From CAZTDD01 sp964612675 (lineage in GTDB: Bacteria > Hinthialibacterota > Hinthialibacteria > Hinthialibacterales > JAKPRU01), in assembly GCA_964612675.1 (NCBI GenBank), contig CAZTDD010000015.1, positions 1 through 64,000 of the forward strand: 64,000 bases of DNA, written 5' to 3'. The notes below the pieces were generated by a model, which saw only the letters and a program-made list of their open reading frames with translations, had not been told where the DNA came from and ran no database searches. The number at the start of each line of letters is the position of its first letter. Position 1 is the stretch's first letter. Shown here piece by piece: positions 44,414-53,074 of this stretch. The position numbers and the translations under genes are program-made.

Positions 44414-45526
44414 ATGTCTTTTGAAATAGCAATCGACGGTTCGTCCCTAACGAAAGAAAAAGCCGGGATCGGCTTCTATCTGGCTCGGCTGCTCCAGGCA
44501 CTGGATAAGCTCCCCGGCGATGAACGCTACACAATTCTCTCGAACAAAGCGGTTCCCGAGCTCGGCCTGTCGGAACGCTTCAACACTGACGTTCAATCCA
44601 TCCCGAGTACGACCCTCTGGGCACAAACCTATCTGCGTTTCCGGCTGAAATCACTCAAACCCGATATATTCCACAGCGCCTCGATCGGTATGCCGCTGGG
44701 GTACCGGAAACCGTCCGTCCTCACCGTCCACGATCTGGCGTTTCTCCATTTCCCCCATCAGCACCAACTCACCACGAGAAACGCTTGGAAGTTCATTGTT
44801 CCTCGGTTGATTCATCAGTGCTCGCATATCCTTACAAACTCCAACTTTACGCGTACCGAATTGATCCATCATCTGAATGTACCTGGGGACAAAATTACTC
44901 CCACTCCACTCGCCCCCGACCCGATTTTTCAACCAATTTCCGACAGAGAAGAGATCCAGCCATTCAAAGAGAAACACGACCTTCGGCGTGACTACATCCT
45001 TACAGTGGGCACACTCGAACCGCGCAAAAACATCCCTTTCCTGATGCGTTGTTTTGCATCGTGCGTCCGCGACAACCGCATCGACGGCGACCTGGTGATT
45101 GTCGGCGGCAAGGGGTGGCTTTACGATGAGATCTTCCAAACAGAACGCCAACTCGACCTCGGAGATCGAATCAGATTGGTGGGCTATGTCGGCGATTTGG
45201 AGGAACTGCGTAAGTACTACTGCGGATGCCGATTCTTCGCCTTTCCCTCGCTGTTCGAGGGCTTCGGATTCCCGCCGTTGGAGGCGATGAGCTGCGGTGT
45301 GCCGGTTATCGGTTCGACCGGCGGCTCCTTGCCTGAAGTCATCGGAGACGGCGGCCTGCTGCTGAACCCGGAAGACGGCATGGCATGGGAGAAGGCCCTG
45401 ACTGAATGGTGGAACACCCCGGACCTTTCCCAGTGGAGGGAAAAGGCCCTGCGTCAGGCAGCTGGATTCTCATGGCAGCGAACCGCCGAACAGACCCTCG
45501 AAGCCTACAGACGAGTCGCAGACTGA
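44414..45526 (+). CDS. GT4-family glycosyltransferase, tandem copy 1
   Basis: 370 codons. GT-B fold: N-terminal acceptor domain (IAIDGSSLTKEKAGIGFYLARLLQAL; HDLAFLHFP) and C-terminal nucleotide-sugar domain (YILTVGTLEPRKNIPFLMRCF). The EX7E motif is FEGFGFPPLEAM, with EALTEWW-like helices after GSLPEVIGDGGLLL. Members transfer mannose, galactose or similar residues from NDP-sugars in capsule or lipopolysaccharide synthesis, on the cytoplasmic membrane face. It lacks a strong ribosome-binding site. The next gene is a close paralogue, so the pair arose by tandem duplication. Confidence 0.9.
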   Translation: MSFEIAIDGSSLTKEKAGIGFYLARLLQALDKLPGDERYTILSNKAVPELGLSERFNTDVQSIPSTTLWAQTYLRFRLKSLKPDIFHSASIGMPLGYRKPSVLTVHDLAFLHFPHQHQLTTRNAWKFIVPRLIHQCSHILTNSNFTRTELIHHLNVPGDKITPTPLAPDPIFQPISDREEIQPFKEKHDLRRDYILTVGTLEPRKNIPFLMRCFASCVRDNRIDGDLVIVGGKGWLYDEIFQTERQLDLGDRIRLVGYVGDLEELRKYYCGCRFFAFPSLFEGFGFPPLEAMSCGVPVIGSTGGSLPEVIGDGGLLLNPEDGMAWEKALTEWWNTPDLSQWREKALRQAAGFSWQRTAEQTLEAYRRVAD

Positions 45527-45593
45527 GCGCTCAAAGGTACCGCACCTGCGAAATCCGTTTCTATCGCTTACACTACGCTCGGGTATTTGCGTT

Positions 45594-46715
45594 ATGGCTC
45601 TTCACATCGGCATCGACGGATCATGCATCATCGCCCAGAAAGCGGGGATCGGATTCTATGTTTCGCGTCTTCTACAGTCACTCGACGGGCTTCCCGGCGA
45701 TGAACGATACACCATTTTCACGAACAAATCACTACCCGACTTGAATCTCTCCGATCGCTTCACCATCGACCTGAGCCCCATCCGCAGCAGCACTCTCTGG
45801 GTTCAAACAATGCTGCGGCATCGACTCAGGAGAAGCCCGGTTGACGTTTTCCACAGCGGTTCCATCGGTGTCCCGCTCGGATACCGGGGAAAGACGATCA
45901 TTACGGTCCATGACTTAGCATACCTTCACTATCCGGCTCAAAAGGACATTGCAACCCGAATCCTATGGACATTCTTCGTCCCTCGGATGATCCGCCAGGC
46001 GAACCATATTCTGACCGATAGTACATTCACAAAAGAGGATGTGGTCAGTCATCTGAATGTGCCCTCCTCACGGATCACAACCATCCATCTCGCCGCCGAT
46101 CCGGTGTTCCGTCCAGTGACGGACCGAGACAGACTCGAAGAATTCCGCAAAGAGAACGGTCTAGAACGCGATTACATCTTGTTCGTCGGCACTCTTGAGC
46201 CGCGAAAGAACCTCCCGTTCTTGATGCGATGCTTCGCGGAATGTGTCCGTGAGAATAAGATCGACGGGGATCTTGTCATCGCCGGCAAACGCGGCTGGCT
46301 GTGTGAAGAGATCTTCAGAACTGCGGAAGGTCTGGAGATGGGCGAACGCATCCGGCTGATGGGCTATGTGCCCGATCAAGAACATCTGCGTCTCCTCTAT
46401 TGTGGCGCGCGCTTCTTCGTTCTGCCTTCCCTGTTGGAGGGCTTTGGATTGCCGCCATTGGAGGCAATGAACTGCGGCGTCCCTGTAATCGCCTCCAATC
46501 GCGGATCGCTGCCTGAAGTGGTTGGAGATGCAGGATTACTTCTTGATGCGACAGATGAAGGCGCCTGGAAAGAAGCGATCGTTCGCTGGTGGAACGAATC
46601 GGACCTGAGCGGGTGGCGAGAAAAATCCCTGCGTCGCGCGGCGGAGTTCTCGTGGGAGCGGTGCGCAAAGCAAACCTTAGAAATCTATAGAGAGGTGGCT
46701 ACGAAGAAGGAATGA
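45594..46715 (+). CDS. GT4-family glycosyltransferase, tandem copy 2
   Basis: 373 codons, 67 bp after copy 1 and matching it along the whole length at well over half of the residues by eye. All motifs are kept: IGIDGSCIIAQKAGIGFYVSRLL, HDLAYLHYP, LFVGTLEPRKNLPFLM and LEGFGLPPLEAM. The differences are spread over the acceptor-binding N-terminal half, so the two enzymes could add consecutive or different sugars to the same chain. No polymerase or flippase gene is beside them; the Wzt-type ATPase at 61.5 kb is the only export component in the window. Confidence 0.9.
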   Translation: MALHIGIDGSCIIAQKAGIGFYVSRLLQSLDGLPGDERYTIFTNKSLPDLNLSDRFTIDLSPIRSSTLWVQTMLRHRLRRSPVDVFHSGSIGVPLGYRGKTIITVHDLAYLHYPAQKDIATRILWTFFVPRMIRQANHILTDSTFTKEDVVSHLNVPSSRITTIHLAADPVFRPVTDRDRLEEFRKENGLERDYILFVGTLEPRKNLPFLMRCFAECVRENKIDGDLVIAGKRGWLCEEIFRTAEGLEMGERIRLMGYVPDQEHLRLLYCGARFFVLPSLLEGFGLPPLEAMNCGVPVIASNRGSLPEVVGDAGLLLDATDEGAWKEAIVRWWNESDLSGWREKSLRRAAEFSWERCAKQTLEIYREVATKKE

Positions 46716-46854
46716 CGGGCACAGTTCGTGTCGGTCTAGCGTTCGCTTTTGTATGAGCCGTTTTCGCGGTTATTGCTGCTGTTCATGGCGCCCCCCGATC
46801 GTTGGAGCCGATGATGTGAGGAAGAAACCGTGAGTGTTCGCAGCCGGTCACTTT

Positions 46855-46937
46855 ATCGTCATCGCGAGCGAAGCGTGGCGATCTCGCCGTTGTGTGTTGC
46901 GACAATGAGATTGCTTCGCTTCGCTCGCAATGACGAT
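46855..46937. repeat. GCGAGCGAAGC inverted repeat (dispersed family)
   Basis: ATCGTCATCGCGAGCGAAGC at the left pairs imperfectly with GCTTCGCTCGCAATGACGAT at the right, around about 40 bp. A second copy is at 59786-59869. This repeat type is widespread in bacterial intergenic DNA and reads as VIASEAKQSH in false frames. It occupies the 238-bp gap between convergent genes and may terminate transcription from either side. Confidence 0.75.
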
Positions 46938-46953
46938 AGGTAGTGCGTCTACC

Positions 46954-47463
46954 TCAGGACTGCAACACTTCACGGATCTGCCGAAGAGCAAAACGGCCAT
47001 CCTCTTCGTTGAGACTCTTCGTGCATCCGTCAGGAATTTCAACCTCATATCCCCGCATGATCGCGTCCGCCGATGTATATAGAATACAGATTTCTGTGAC
47101 CACGCCGGTCACGATCAATTTCTCGACTCGGAGCGACTCGAGGCGTTGCTCCAAATCGGTTCGATAGAACGAATTATACTTCGTCTTCGGGATGTAGATG
47201 TCGGAGGAAGATGGTTTGAGCTCGTCAACGATTTCGGCACCCGTCGTGCCTTTGACGGCGTGGGGCGGCCAAATCTTGAATTCGGGATCGTCCTCGGCAT
47301 GGGCGTCGCATGGATAGAGTATCGGCAAACCGTTTTGACGCGCTTTGTCGATCTGTTCCCGAATGCAAGGGATGATCTCCTTTCCGCCGCGTACCTGCAG
47401 CTGCGCACCGTCCAACAGGAAGTCATTCAGCATGTCAATCACCAAAAGCGCCGTATTCGCCAT
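46954..47463 (-). CDS. Isochorismatase-fold cysteine hydrolase, nicotinamidase-like
   Basis: 169 codons. The catalytic triad is visible as Asp10 (LLVIDMLNDFL), Lys93 (YIPKTKYNSFY) and Cys126 (GVVTEICILYT). Asp53, His55 and His69 (CDAHAEDDPEF..WPPHAVKGT) match the metal site of nicotinamidases, favouring a PncA-type amidase over a plain isochorismatase. The length is at the short end for PncA. It would deamidate nicotinamide in NAD salvage or act on a related amide. It appears to be transcribed alone, or downstream of the cytochrome gene, from which it is separated by 122 bp. Confidence 0.85.
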   Translation of the reverse strand: MANTALLVIDMLNDFLLDGAQLQVRGGKEIIPCIREQIDKARQNGLPILYPCDAHAEDDPEFKIWPPHAVKGTTGAEIVDELKPSSSDIYIPKTKYNSFYRTDLEQRLESLRVEKLIVTGVVTEICILYTSADAIMRGYEVEIPDGCTKSLNEEDGRFALRQIREVLQS

Positions 47464-47585
47464 GGCAGCACCTCCACCAATGAGTCCGTTTCTATAATGA
47501 GATTACGAAAGCCTCGGCTCGGTCCAAACGGAACGTTTGGATGTCCCTTTCGATAAACCGGATCATGCTTTCGCATAAAGAGCGA

Positions 47586-48407
47586 CTATTCGTTCGCCAA
47601 ATCTTTGGAAAGCGACTCTCTCGTGGGATGGGGCGAACCTCGGTGACACATGCTGCACGAGATCGCATTCGCCTGGACGATCTTCTTCGGGTACGCCGCC
47701 TCCATAAGCAACCGGTTGAGGCGAATGAGTTGGACACCGCGTGGCTGACTGGCAATCAACGCCTGGATATCATCGCTCAGCTCGATACCTGTGAATCTCC
47801 TATCGCTGTAAAGACTGGGGCCTCTCAGTATCCGATTCAACTCGAGAATCAACGCTTCCCGCATGAGTTTCGAGGCGGGTGCGGTCTCGTCAAATTCGTT
47901 GAGCAGCTCCTGCGTATCCTCGTACAGCTGTTCATAAATGTATTTGGATAACGGGTCGTTTTCATCTGCTTCCCGCAGTTCGACGGCGAGTCCTGCGGCA
48001 TCCCGCAAATCCCCCATCTCAAAGAGCGAATACCCGATCAGGCCGCTGAGATAATCGTCTTTTTCGAAGTACTCATTGACTCCATATACCATACGGATCA
48101 TTTTCCGAGTCGCATTCTTGTGCTCAGCGCGGTTCAGTCTCGGGTCATCCACAGCGAAATCATCGAGGTTGTGACAGTAAACACAGCTGACTCCGAGGGT
48201 CCTCATGATTCCTTGCATATACGCGAGTAGATCGTATTGGTCGTCATATGGGAGGACTTTGAGATTCTCGCCTGCGCCTCCGACCCGGCCCACAGGAACT
48301 GGAGTGTCGTCAAACCAGGAAAAGGGCTTCTCTTCCTGCGCACCCACTTGCACAAACGCGAAGCAAGCGAGGATGAGCAAACCGAAACACAGCACCATAC
48401 GAGTCAT
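47586..48407 (-). CDS. Reaction-centre-type c-type cytochrome with two CXXCH motifs
   Basis: 273 codons from the ATG at 48407, chosen for GAGG 7-8 nt upstream over a GTG three codons earlier. A signal peptide or N-terminal anchor (MTRMVLCFGLLILACFAF) precedes NLKVLPYDDQYDLLAYMQGI. The heme motif CVYCH (75-79) and KNATRKMIRMVYGVNEYF are as in PF02276-type cytochromes related to the photosynthetic reaction-centre subunit. A second heme motif CSMCHRG is near residue 254. The classical subunit has four hemes. Similar two-heme proteins are common in non-phototrophic Acidobacteria and Planctomycetes and have no known partner. No reaction-centre genes are present. Confidence 0.85.
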   Translation of the reverse strand: MTRMVLCFGLLILACFAFVQVGAQEEKPFSWFDDTPVPVGRVGGAGENLKVLPYDDQYDLLAYMQGIMRTLGVSCVYCHNLDDFAVDDPRLNRAEHKNATRKMIRMVYGVNEYFEKDDYLSGLIGYSLFEMGDLRDAAGLAVELREADENDPLSKYIYEQLYEDTQELLNEFDETAPASKLMREALILELNRILRGPSLYSDRRFTGIELSDDIQALIASQPRGVQLIRLNRLLMEAAYPKKIVQANAISCSMCHRGSPHPTRESLSKDLANE

Positions 48408-48696
48408 AGTACACACCTCAGAATCCCATCATGTCCTTTGAAAGGCACAGTATCCGAAGCGTTTTGATATGTCAAAGCCAGAAGGAATGCGATCAGTTTG
48501 TTTGGTCGTGTACCTGTGTGGGCTTCGTCCGTCTTGACCGTCTCCGCAGCATGACATACGCTACGAAACCGATATGTTGTTAAACGATTAGCTATAGTGA
48601 AATCAGCCGAATAGGAAAGAGTCGGTCCTGTTTCCGGTCGCCGAAAGACGATAATTCAGAAACCGGACACCAAACCGTTCGAAGAGAGAACATACA

Positions 48697-49998
48697 ATGG
48701 ATGTACCGATATATCGTTGGAAGAAAACCTCCGACGCCGACAAAGAACGAATCCTTCGCCGGTCCGGAGAGGATATTGAGCGGTTCGAGGAAGATGCTCG
48801 AAAGATCATCGAGGAAGTCCGCCAGAAAGGTGACGAGGCCCTTATCGATCAAGCCAAACGGTTCGACCGGGCGGATTTGAGCGGCGGGGGCATCCGCGTA
48901 TCCGAAGCGGAAATCGAGAAAGCCGCCGGTCGTCTCGATCCCAAGGTCAAAGACGCCATCGACCGTTCCTATGACAACATCCGCCGGTTCCACGAGTGCC
49001 AGAAACCGGAGGAGTACTGGACAACGGAGGTTGAGCCCGGCCTATTCGCGGGCGAAAAGGTCACTCCGATTCCAAGCGTCGCGGCGTATGTTCCACGGGG
49101 AACAGCGGCGTATCCCTCTGTCATGCTGATGCTTGGCATCCCAGCCGCCGTCGCGGGCGTCCCGCGTATCGTTGCGGTGTCCCCGCCCTGCGAGGACGGA
49201 ACCATCGACGATGGAACGCTGTATGCCGCACAGAAAATCGGAATCACGGAAATCCTACGTATGGGGGGCGCGGGCGCGGTAGCGGCCTTGGCGTTTGGAA
49301 CGGAGACGGTTCAACCCGTCCTCAAACTCGTTGGACCGACCAATATTTACGGAGCAGCCGCGAAAAAACTGCTGTACGGAAAGATCGACGTCGGCACACC
49401 CGCGGGTCCCAGCGAGGCGATCATTCTAGCCGACGACAGCGTCTCTCCGAAACTGGCAGCCTCCGACCTGTTGATCGAAGCGGAACACGGTCCTTATTCA
49501 GCCGCGCTGCTCGTTACGCCGGATGAGTCCTTCGGCAGAGAGGTCGCCAAAGAGACTACAGAACTCATCAACCAATTGCCCGAGAAGCAGCAAGAGTTCA
49601 CGTCTCGCGTCCTGACCAATTATGGAGGAATCGTTTTGGTCGATACTTTGGACGAGGCCTGCGACTTCGTGAACGAGTACGCCCCGGAACACCTAGAGGT
49701 TCTCACACGCGAACCGCATGCCTTGCTCGGGAAGCTCACCAACGCCGGCGAGATCATGCTCGGGACCTATACGGCCATCTCGCTATGTAACTTCTCCGTG
49801 GGTGTGAATGCGATCCTGCCGACGGGTGGAAGAGCCAAAACGTCGTCGGTCGTCACGGTTCACGATTTCATGAAGCGAACGTCCGTAAGTTATGTAACAA
49901 AAAAGGGTTTTGTATCGCTCAAAGATTGCGTTCAGACGTTTGCAACGTTCGAGGGATTTCCGGCGCACGCCAGAGCCCTCGACGCGAGAGAGGTTTGA
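48697..49998 (+). CDS. Histidinol dehydrogenase-like protein with altered zinc-site residues
   Basis: 433 codons, the normal HisD length. The fold motifs are clear: PSVAAYVPRGTAAYPSVMLM, DVGTPAGPSEAII, EAEHGPYSAALLVT, EYAPEHLEVLT and FPAHARALDAR. Aligned to E. coli HisD, the catalytic Glu-His pair is kept (Glu331-His332), as are His264, Glu419 and His424. However, Gln259 is Glu261, the metal ligand Asp360 is Asn365, and the substrate-contacting His367 is Ala372. True HisD enzymes keep these residues, so the substrate is probably not histidinol; other HisD homologues such as sulfopropanediol dehydrogenases show the fold can be re-used. A similarly altered HisB-like gene follows 36 bp later. 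Confidence 0.82.
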   Translation: MDVPIYRWKKTSDADKERILRRSGEDIERFEEDARKIIEEVRQKGDEALIDQAKRFDRADLSGGGIRVSEAEIEKAAGRLDPKVKDAIDRSYDNIRRFHECQKPEEYWTTEVEPGLFAGEKVTPIPSVAAYVPRGTAAYPSVMLMLGIPAAVAGVPRIVAVSPPCEDGTIDDGTLYAAQKIGITEILRMGGAGAVAALAFGTETVQPVLKLVGPTNIYGAAAKKLLYGKIDVGTPAGPSEAIILADDSVSPKLAASDLLIEAEHGPYSAALLVTPDESFGREVAKETTELINQLPEKQQEFTSRVLTNYGGIVLVDTLDEACDFVNEYAPEHLEVLTREPHALLGKLTNAGEIMLGTYTAISLCNFSVGVNAILPTGGRAKTSSVVTVHDFMKRTSVSYVTKKGFVSLKDCVQTFATFEGFPAHARALDAREV

Positions 49999-50034
49999 CT
50001 CCCTGACCATAGACTCCTGATTGGAGAAAGAGCC

Positions 50035-50664
50035 ATGTTCAACTTCCAACCGGTCACGAAAACGCGAACATCGCAGGAAAGCAACATCACTGTCACGCTA
50101 CGAGACGGAGACCGCGATCCGGATCTCAAAGCGAAAATCAAGACACCGATCAATTTCTTCAACCACATGATTGAACAGTGGGTTTGGCGCGCCTGCCTGA
50201 ATCCGGAGATCAGCGTCGAACTAACCGGGTATCGCCTCGATCACGTAATCTGTGAAGACACCGGAATTTGTCTTGGTGAGTGCCTGGCGGGCGTTGTAGA
50301 ACAGATTTTCGAGGCTGACGGAGCCAACGGCAGCGGTGTGGCATATGGCATGATCGATGAAGCGATGGCTCGAGCGGGGATTTCGTTCGAGTATCGGGTT
50401 GGTTTCATCCTTCGGGGGGGAGATGTCCGAATCCCGGATCGGTCGGAGGATATCGCCTCGGCCGATCTGATCGCCTTCCTGGGAGGCATCGCACAGGGCG
50501 CAAGGGCCACGATTCAAATCGACCTGATGGCGGCCGAAGATCCACACCACTTGTGGGAAGCGGTGTTTCGTGCGGTGGGCGAAGCGACACGAGCCGCCCT
50601 ATCTCCCTGCCCCTGGCGCAAAGGTACCCGGCCGGGCGTTGCGGGGAAGATTCAGACAGAATGA
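50035..50664 (+). CDS. Imidazoleglycerol-phosphate dehydratase-like protein with altered metal ligands
   Basis: 209 codons, HisB length; GGAG before the ATG. The duplicated HisB fold is recognisable: PINFFNHMIEQ (His44), HVICEDTGICLGECL at 70-84, MIDEAMARAGISFEYR, TIQIDLMA, and DPHHLWEAVFRA (His171, His172, Glu175). HisB enzymes have HHxxED in the first motif; here the second His is Val71 (His70 and Glu74 stay). The downstream His of the TLHV-type strand is Gln161. Two of the manganese ligands are thus replaced, so normal IGP dehydratase activity is doubtful. It follows the altered HisD-like gene by 36 bp; the two probably work in one non-histidine pathway. Confidence 0.8.
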   Translation: MFNFQPVTKTRTSQESNITVTLRDGDRDPDLKAKIKTPINFFNHMIEQWVWRACLNPEISVELTGYRLDHVICEDTGICLGECLAGVVEQIFEADGANGSGVAYGMIDEAMARAGISFEYRVGFILRGGDVRIPDRSEDIASADLIAFLGGIAQGARATIQIDLMAAEDPHHLWEAVFRAVGEATRAALSPCPWRKGTRPGVAGKIQTE

Positions 50665-50701
50665 AGCGTTAAAGGATGGAGAACCCGGGAAGGCAACTCT
50701 A

Positions 50702-50959
50702 TCACTGTCTATCGAGTACGTCGTGCGTTCCAATCGTGTGCAAAACGTAAGTATCGCCCTCCATCTCAAACAGAAGACGATAATGGATTGTCACGCGCAG
50801 TTCCCAGCGATTCGAGCGTCCCTTCAGTTTTCGGACCCGCAGTGACGGATGATGCGGATCGTCAAGCAGCAATCTGATCTGCTTTTTTGTCCTTTCTCTG
50901 ATCTCGGGTGGAAGTTTCTTGTAAAGCGAGTTGAACCTCTTCGTTCGGCGTATTCGCAT
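50702..50959 (-). CDS. RelE/ParE-family toxin
   Basis: 85 codons, typical size. MRIRRTKRFNSLYKKLPPEI, the long second helix, KLKGRSNRWELRVTIHYRLLFEMEG and the C-terminal THDV fit the RelE/ParE fold (PF05016 type). The Arg pair near WELRV and YRLLF marks the likely active face. It would cleave mRNA on the ribosome or inhibit gyrase; which one is not decidable. It starts 8 bp after the antitoxin stop. Its antitoxin is AbrB-like, an unusual partner for this toxin family. Confidence 0.82.
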   Translation of the reverse strand: MRIRRTKRFNSLYKKLPPEIRERTKKQIRLLLDDPHHPSLRVRKLKGRSNRWELRVTIHYRLLFEMEGDTYVLHTIGTHDVLDRQ

Positions 50960-50967
50960 CCGCTTAC

Positions 50968-51408
50968 TCAGGCTTCGCTTTCGAGTTTCTCCAGATCCGC
51001 AATGAGTTCGTCCGCCGACTGAGCGTCCCCCTCAAAGCGACCTTCTTGTTTGTCGCGCTCTGAGGCACGTTCATTCTCTTGCCATTCTTCCGTCCAGAAA
51101 TACGCCTGATCGTGCTCAATCAACCCGGCCTTTATTGCAGCCTCGATCTCTTCTCTCTCCAGTCCACGCGAGTTTAGAGGATCATCGTTGATTCTCTTTA
51201 TCTTCTCAGTAGCGGACGCAAGAAGCTTGTTTTCGTGCGGAGAAAGTGTTGGGCTATCACTAGAAAAACAGGATTCTTTCGGAGTTAACACGATCTTGCC
51301 ATGTTCCACTTCCGCATCCAGAATATCGCCTTCCTTGAGTCCCACCATGCGGGAGATATCTTCCGGAATCGTGATCTTTCTTTTCGAAGAAACTCGGATG
51401 GTCGACAT
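50968..51408 (-). CDS. AbrB/MazE-type antitoxin with a long C-terminal tail
   Basis: 146 codons from the ATG at 51408, with AGGAG 9 nt upstream; a GTG two codons earlier is possible. Residues 1-48 are a swapped-hairpin AbrB/MazE/SpoVT DNA-binding domain (TIRVSSKRKITIPEDISR, GLKEGDILDAEVEHGKI). The remaining ~95 residues are acidic and probably unfolded until bound to toxin (NERASERDKQEGRFEGDAQS). MazE antitoxins are usually near 80 residues, so the tail is long. It should repress its own promoter. It is in a minus-strand row behind the phosphohexomutase gene. Confidence 0.82.
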   Translation of the reverse strand: MSTIRVSSKRKITIPEDISRMVGLKEGDILDAEVEHGKIVLTPKESCFSSDSPTLSPHENKLLASATEKIKRINDDPLNSRGLEREEIEAAIKAGLIEHDQAYFWTEEWQENERASERDKQEGRFEGDAQSADELIADLEKLESEA

Positions 51409-51524
51409 CAACACATGCTCCTCGGTCGAAGAACGCTTAATACAGTCTATGACTTCGCCTCGAAAGAGACTCTCGACTCCTATGGTACCACCCCGGATAC
51501 ACTCCGTTAACTGTCAGACTTTCC

Positions 51525-52946
51525 TCACCGCAACAGCTGCCGTTTCGCCTTGTCCATTATCTCGTCGAGGGCTTCATCCGACGGGGCTTCAACATAGACC
51601 CGGAACAAGGGTTCCGTTCCCGACGGGCGCAGCAAAAGCCAGCTTCCGTCCTCCATAAAGTACTTGAAGCCGTCGATGGTAAGTGTACGTTCGACCTTGC
51701 GCCCGGCGATGCTCTTGACCTGCTTCGAGTTCAGCTTGTCGAGAACGGTTTCCATCTTCTCCGGCGTCAACCGGGAATCCTCCCGCCGGAACGCGTGATA
51801 CCCGATCTTCTTGTACAATTCTTCGCGGATCTGCGACAGCGGTTTCTTGCGCATCGCCATCATCTGGAGAATCAGCAGCGCAGCAAGCGATCCATCACGC
51901 TCGGGGATATGCCCTTTCATCGAGTATCCCCCGCTCTCTTCGCCGCCAATCAACACCTCGCGCTCCAACATCAGATCGCAAACATACTTGAAGCCCACTG
52001 CAACTTCTTGCAGCTCCAGACCGTACACCTCGCAAAGCCTGTCGAGCATGCTTGTGCTCGATACTGTTTTGACTACTTCACCGGACATTTTCAAGTCTTC
52101 ATAAACATGCATCAATAACAGAGCGAAGACATCCTGAGTCGTGAGCCAATTTCCTTTCTCATCTACGACCCCGATCCGGTCCGCGTCTCCATCCAAAGCG
52201 AACCCAACATCCGCTTTGGATTTTTTCACAGCGTCACAGAGGGGTATTAGGTTCTTTCCGATTGGCTCCGGGTGCAGTCCTCCGAAGGATGGATTGTTCT
52301 CCCCATGAATCTCTTCGACGTCTAATCCCCAGGAAGCCAGATGGGGCGCAAGGAGGCCGACACCTGAACCATACATCGCATCCACCACAACTCGAGGCTT
52401 GAGACGCTTAATCCGCGATACCTTCACAAAACCCGTAATTGCCTTCAGATAGCGTTCTTTTGGATCGAAAAACTGAACGAGTTTCCCCTTTTGGGCTTCG
52501 TCGATGGGCATCCAGCCGGGGAGTTTTCCTTTTTCACGAAGCTCGTTCGCGCGTTTTTCAACCTTACGTGTAATATCCGGGCTGATAGGTCCACCGAAAG
52601 GCCCTTTGAGCTTGATGCCGTTATACTCTGCAGGGTTGTGACTGGCTGTCACCATAAATCCACCGACTGTTTTTCGTGTGTAGGTTTCGAGAGAAAGGGA
52701 AGGCGTTCCCGAGACATCGTCGGACACGATAGTCCGCAATCCTTTCGCTGCTGCGACGCCGGCGATTTCATGGGCATACTCGCGGGAAAGAAAACGGCGG
52801 TCATAACCGATCGTCGCAGGTTTGCCCTTTCCAGAGCGTTTGAAATACTCCGTAGCAGCAGCAGCCACATAGCGCACATTATCAAAGGTAAACTGGCGGC
52901 TGATGACAGCGCGCCATCCATCGGTACCGAAGACGATGTTGTCCAT
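51525..52946 (-). CDS. Phosphoglucomutase/phosphomannomutase family enzyme
   Basis: 473 codons, usual length. FGTDGWRAVIS at the start, phosphoserine loop VTASHNPAEYNGIK near residue 100, metal loop FALDGDADRIG near 245, sugar-binding GGEESGGYS, and phosphate-binding LLRPSGTEPLFRVYVE near the C-terminus. All four catalytic loops are intact. It interconverts hexose-1-P and hexose-6-P, supplying sugar-1-phosphates for the GalU-like enzymes at 36-40 kb. The choice between Glc, Man and GlcN phosphates cannot be settled from these motifs. The start lies 128 bp from the divergent PRMT-like gene. Confidence 0.93.
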   Translation of the reverse strand: MDNIVFGTDGWRAVISRQFTFDNVRYVAAAATEYFKRSGKGKPATIGYDRRFLSREYAHEIAGVAAAKGLRTIVSDDVSGTPSLSLETYTRKTVGGFMVTASHNPAEYNGIKLKGPFGGPISPDITRKVEKRANELREKGKLPGWMPIDEAQKGKLVQFFDPKERYLKAITGFVKVSRIKRLKPRVVVDAMYGSGVGLLAPHLASWGLDVEEIHGENNPSFGGLHPEPIGKNLIPLCDAVKKSKADVGFALDGDADRIGVVDEKGNWLTTQDVFALLLMHVYEDLKMSGEVVKTVSSTSMLDRLCEVYGLELQEVAVGFKYVCDLMLEREVLIGGEESGGYSMKGHIPERDGSLAALLILQMMAMRKKPLSQIREELYKKIGYHAFRREDSRLTPEKMETVLDKLNSKQVKSIAGRKVERTLTIDGFKYFMEDGSWLLLRPSGTEPLFRVYVEAPSDEALDEIMDKAKRQLLR

Positions 52947-53074
52947 CCTATTCCTCCGTGGGTCAAACGCTTTATGATAAGCCTCTTAAGGGAAACGATA
53001 GAGTAAGTCTCAAGGGAACTGAAGTCCGACGCGAGTCGGTCGGCCCGCTTAAGCTGAGTCGAAAGGCGTTTGCC

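Noticed and set aside
47586..48407. Photosynthetic reaction-centre gene cluster
   Set aside because: Only a two-heme relative of the cytochrome subunit is present; no L, M or H subunit or pigment genes, and the PRC-barrel protein at 16.3 kb is a different, soluble type.
48697..50664. Ordinary histidine operon
   Set aside because: Key metal and substrate residues are changed in both genes and no other his gene adjoins.
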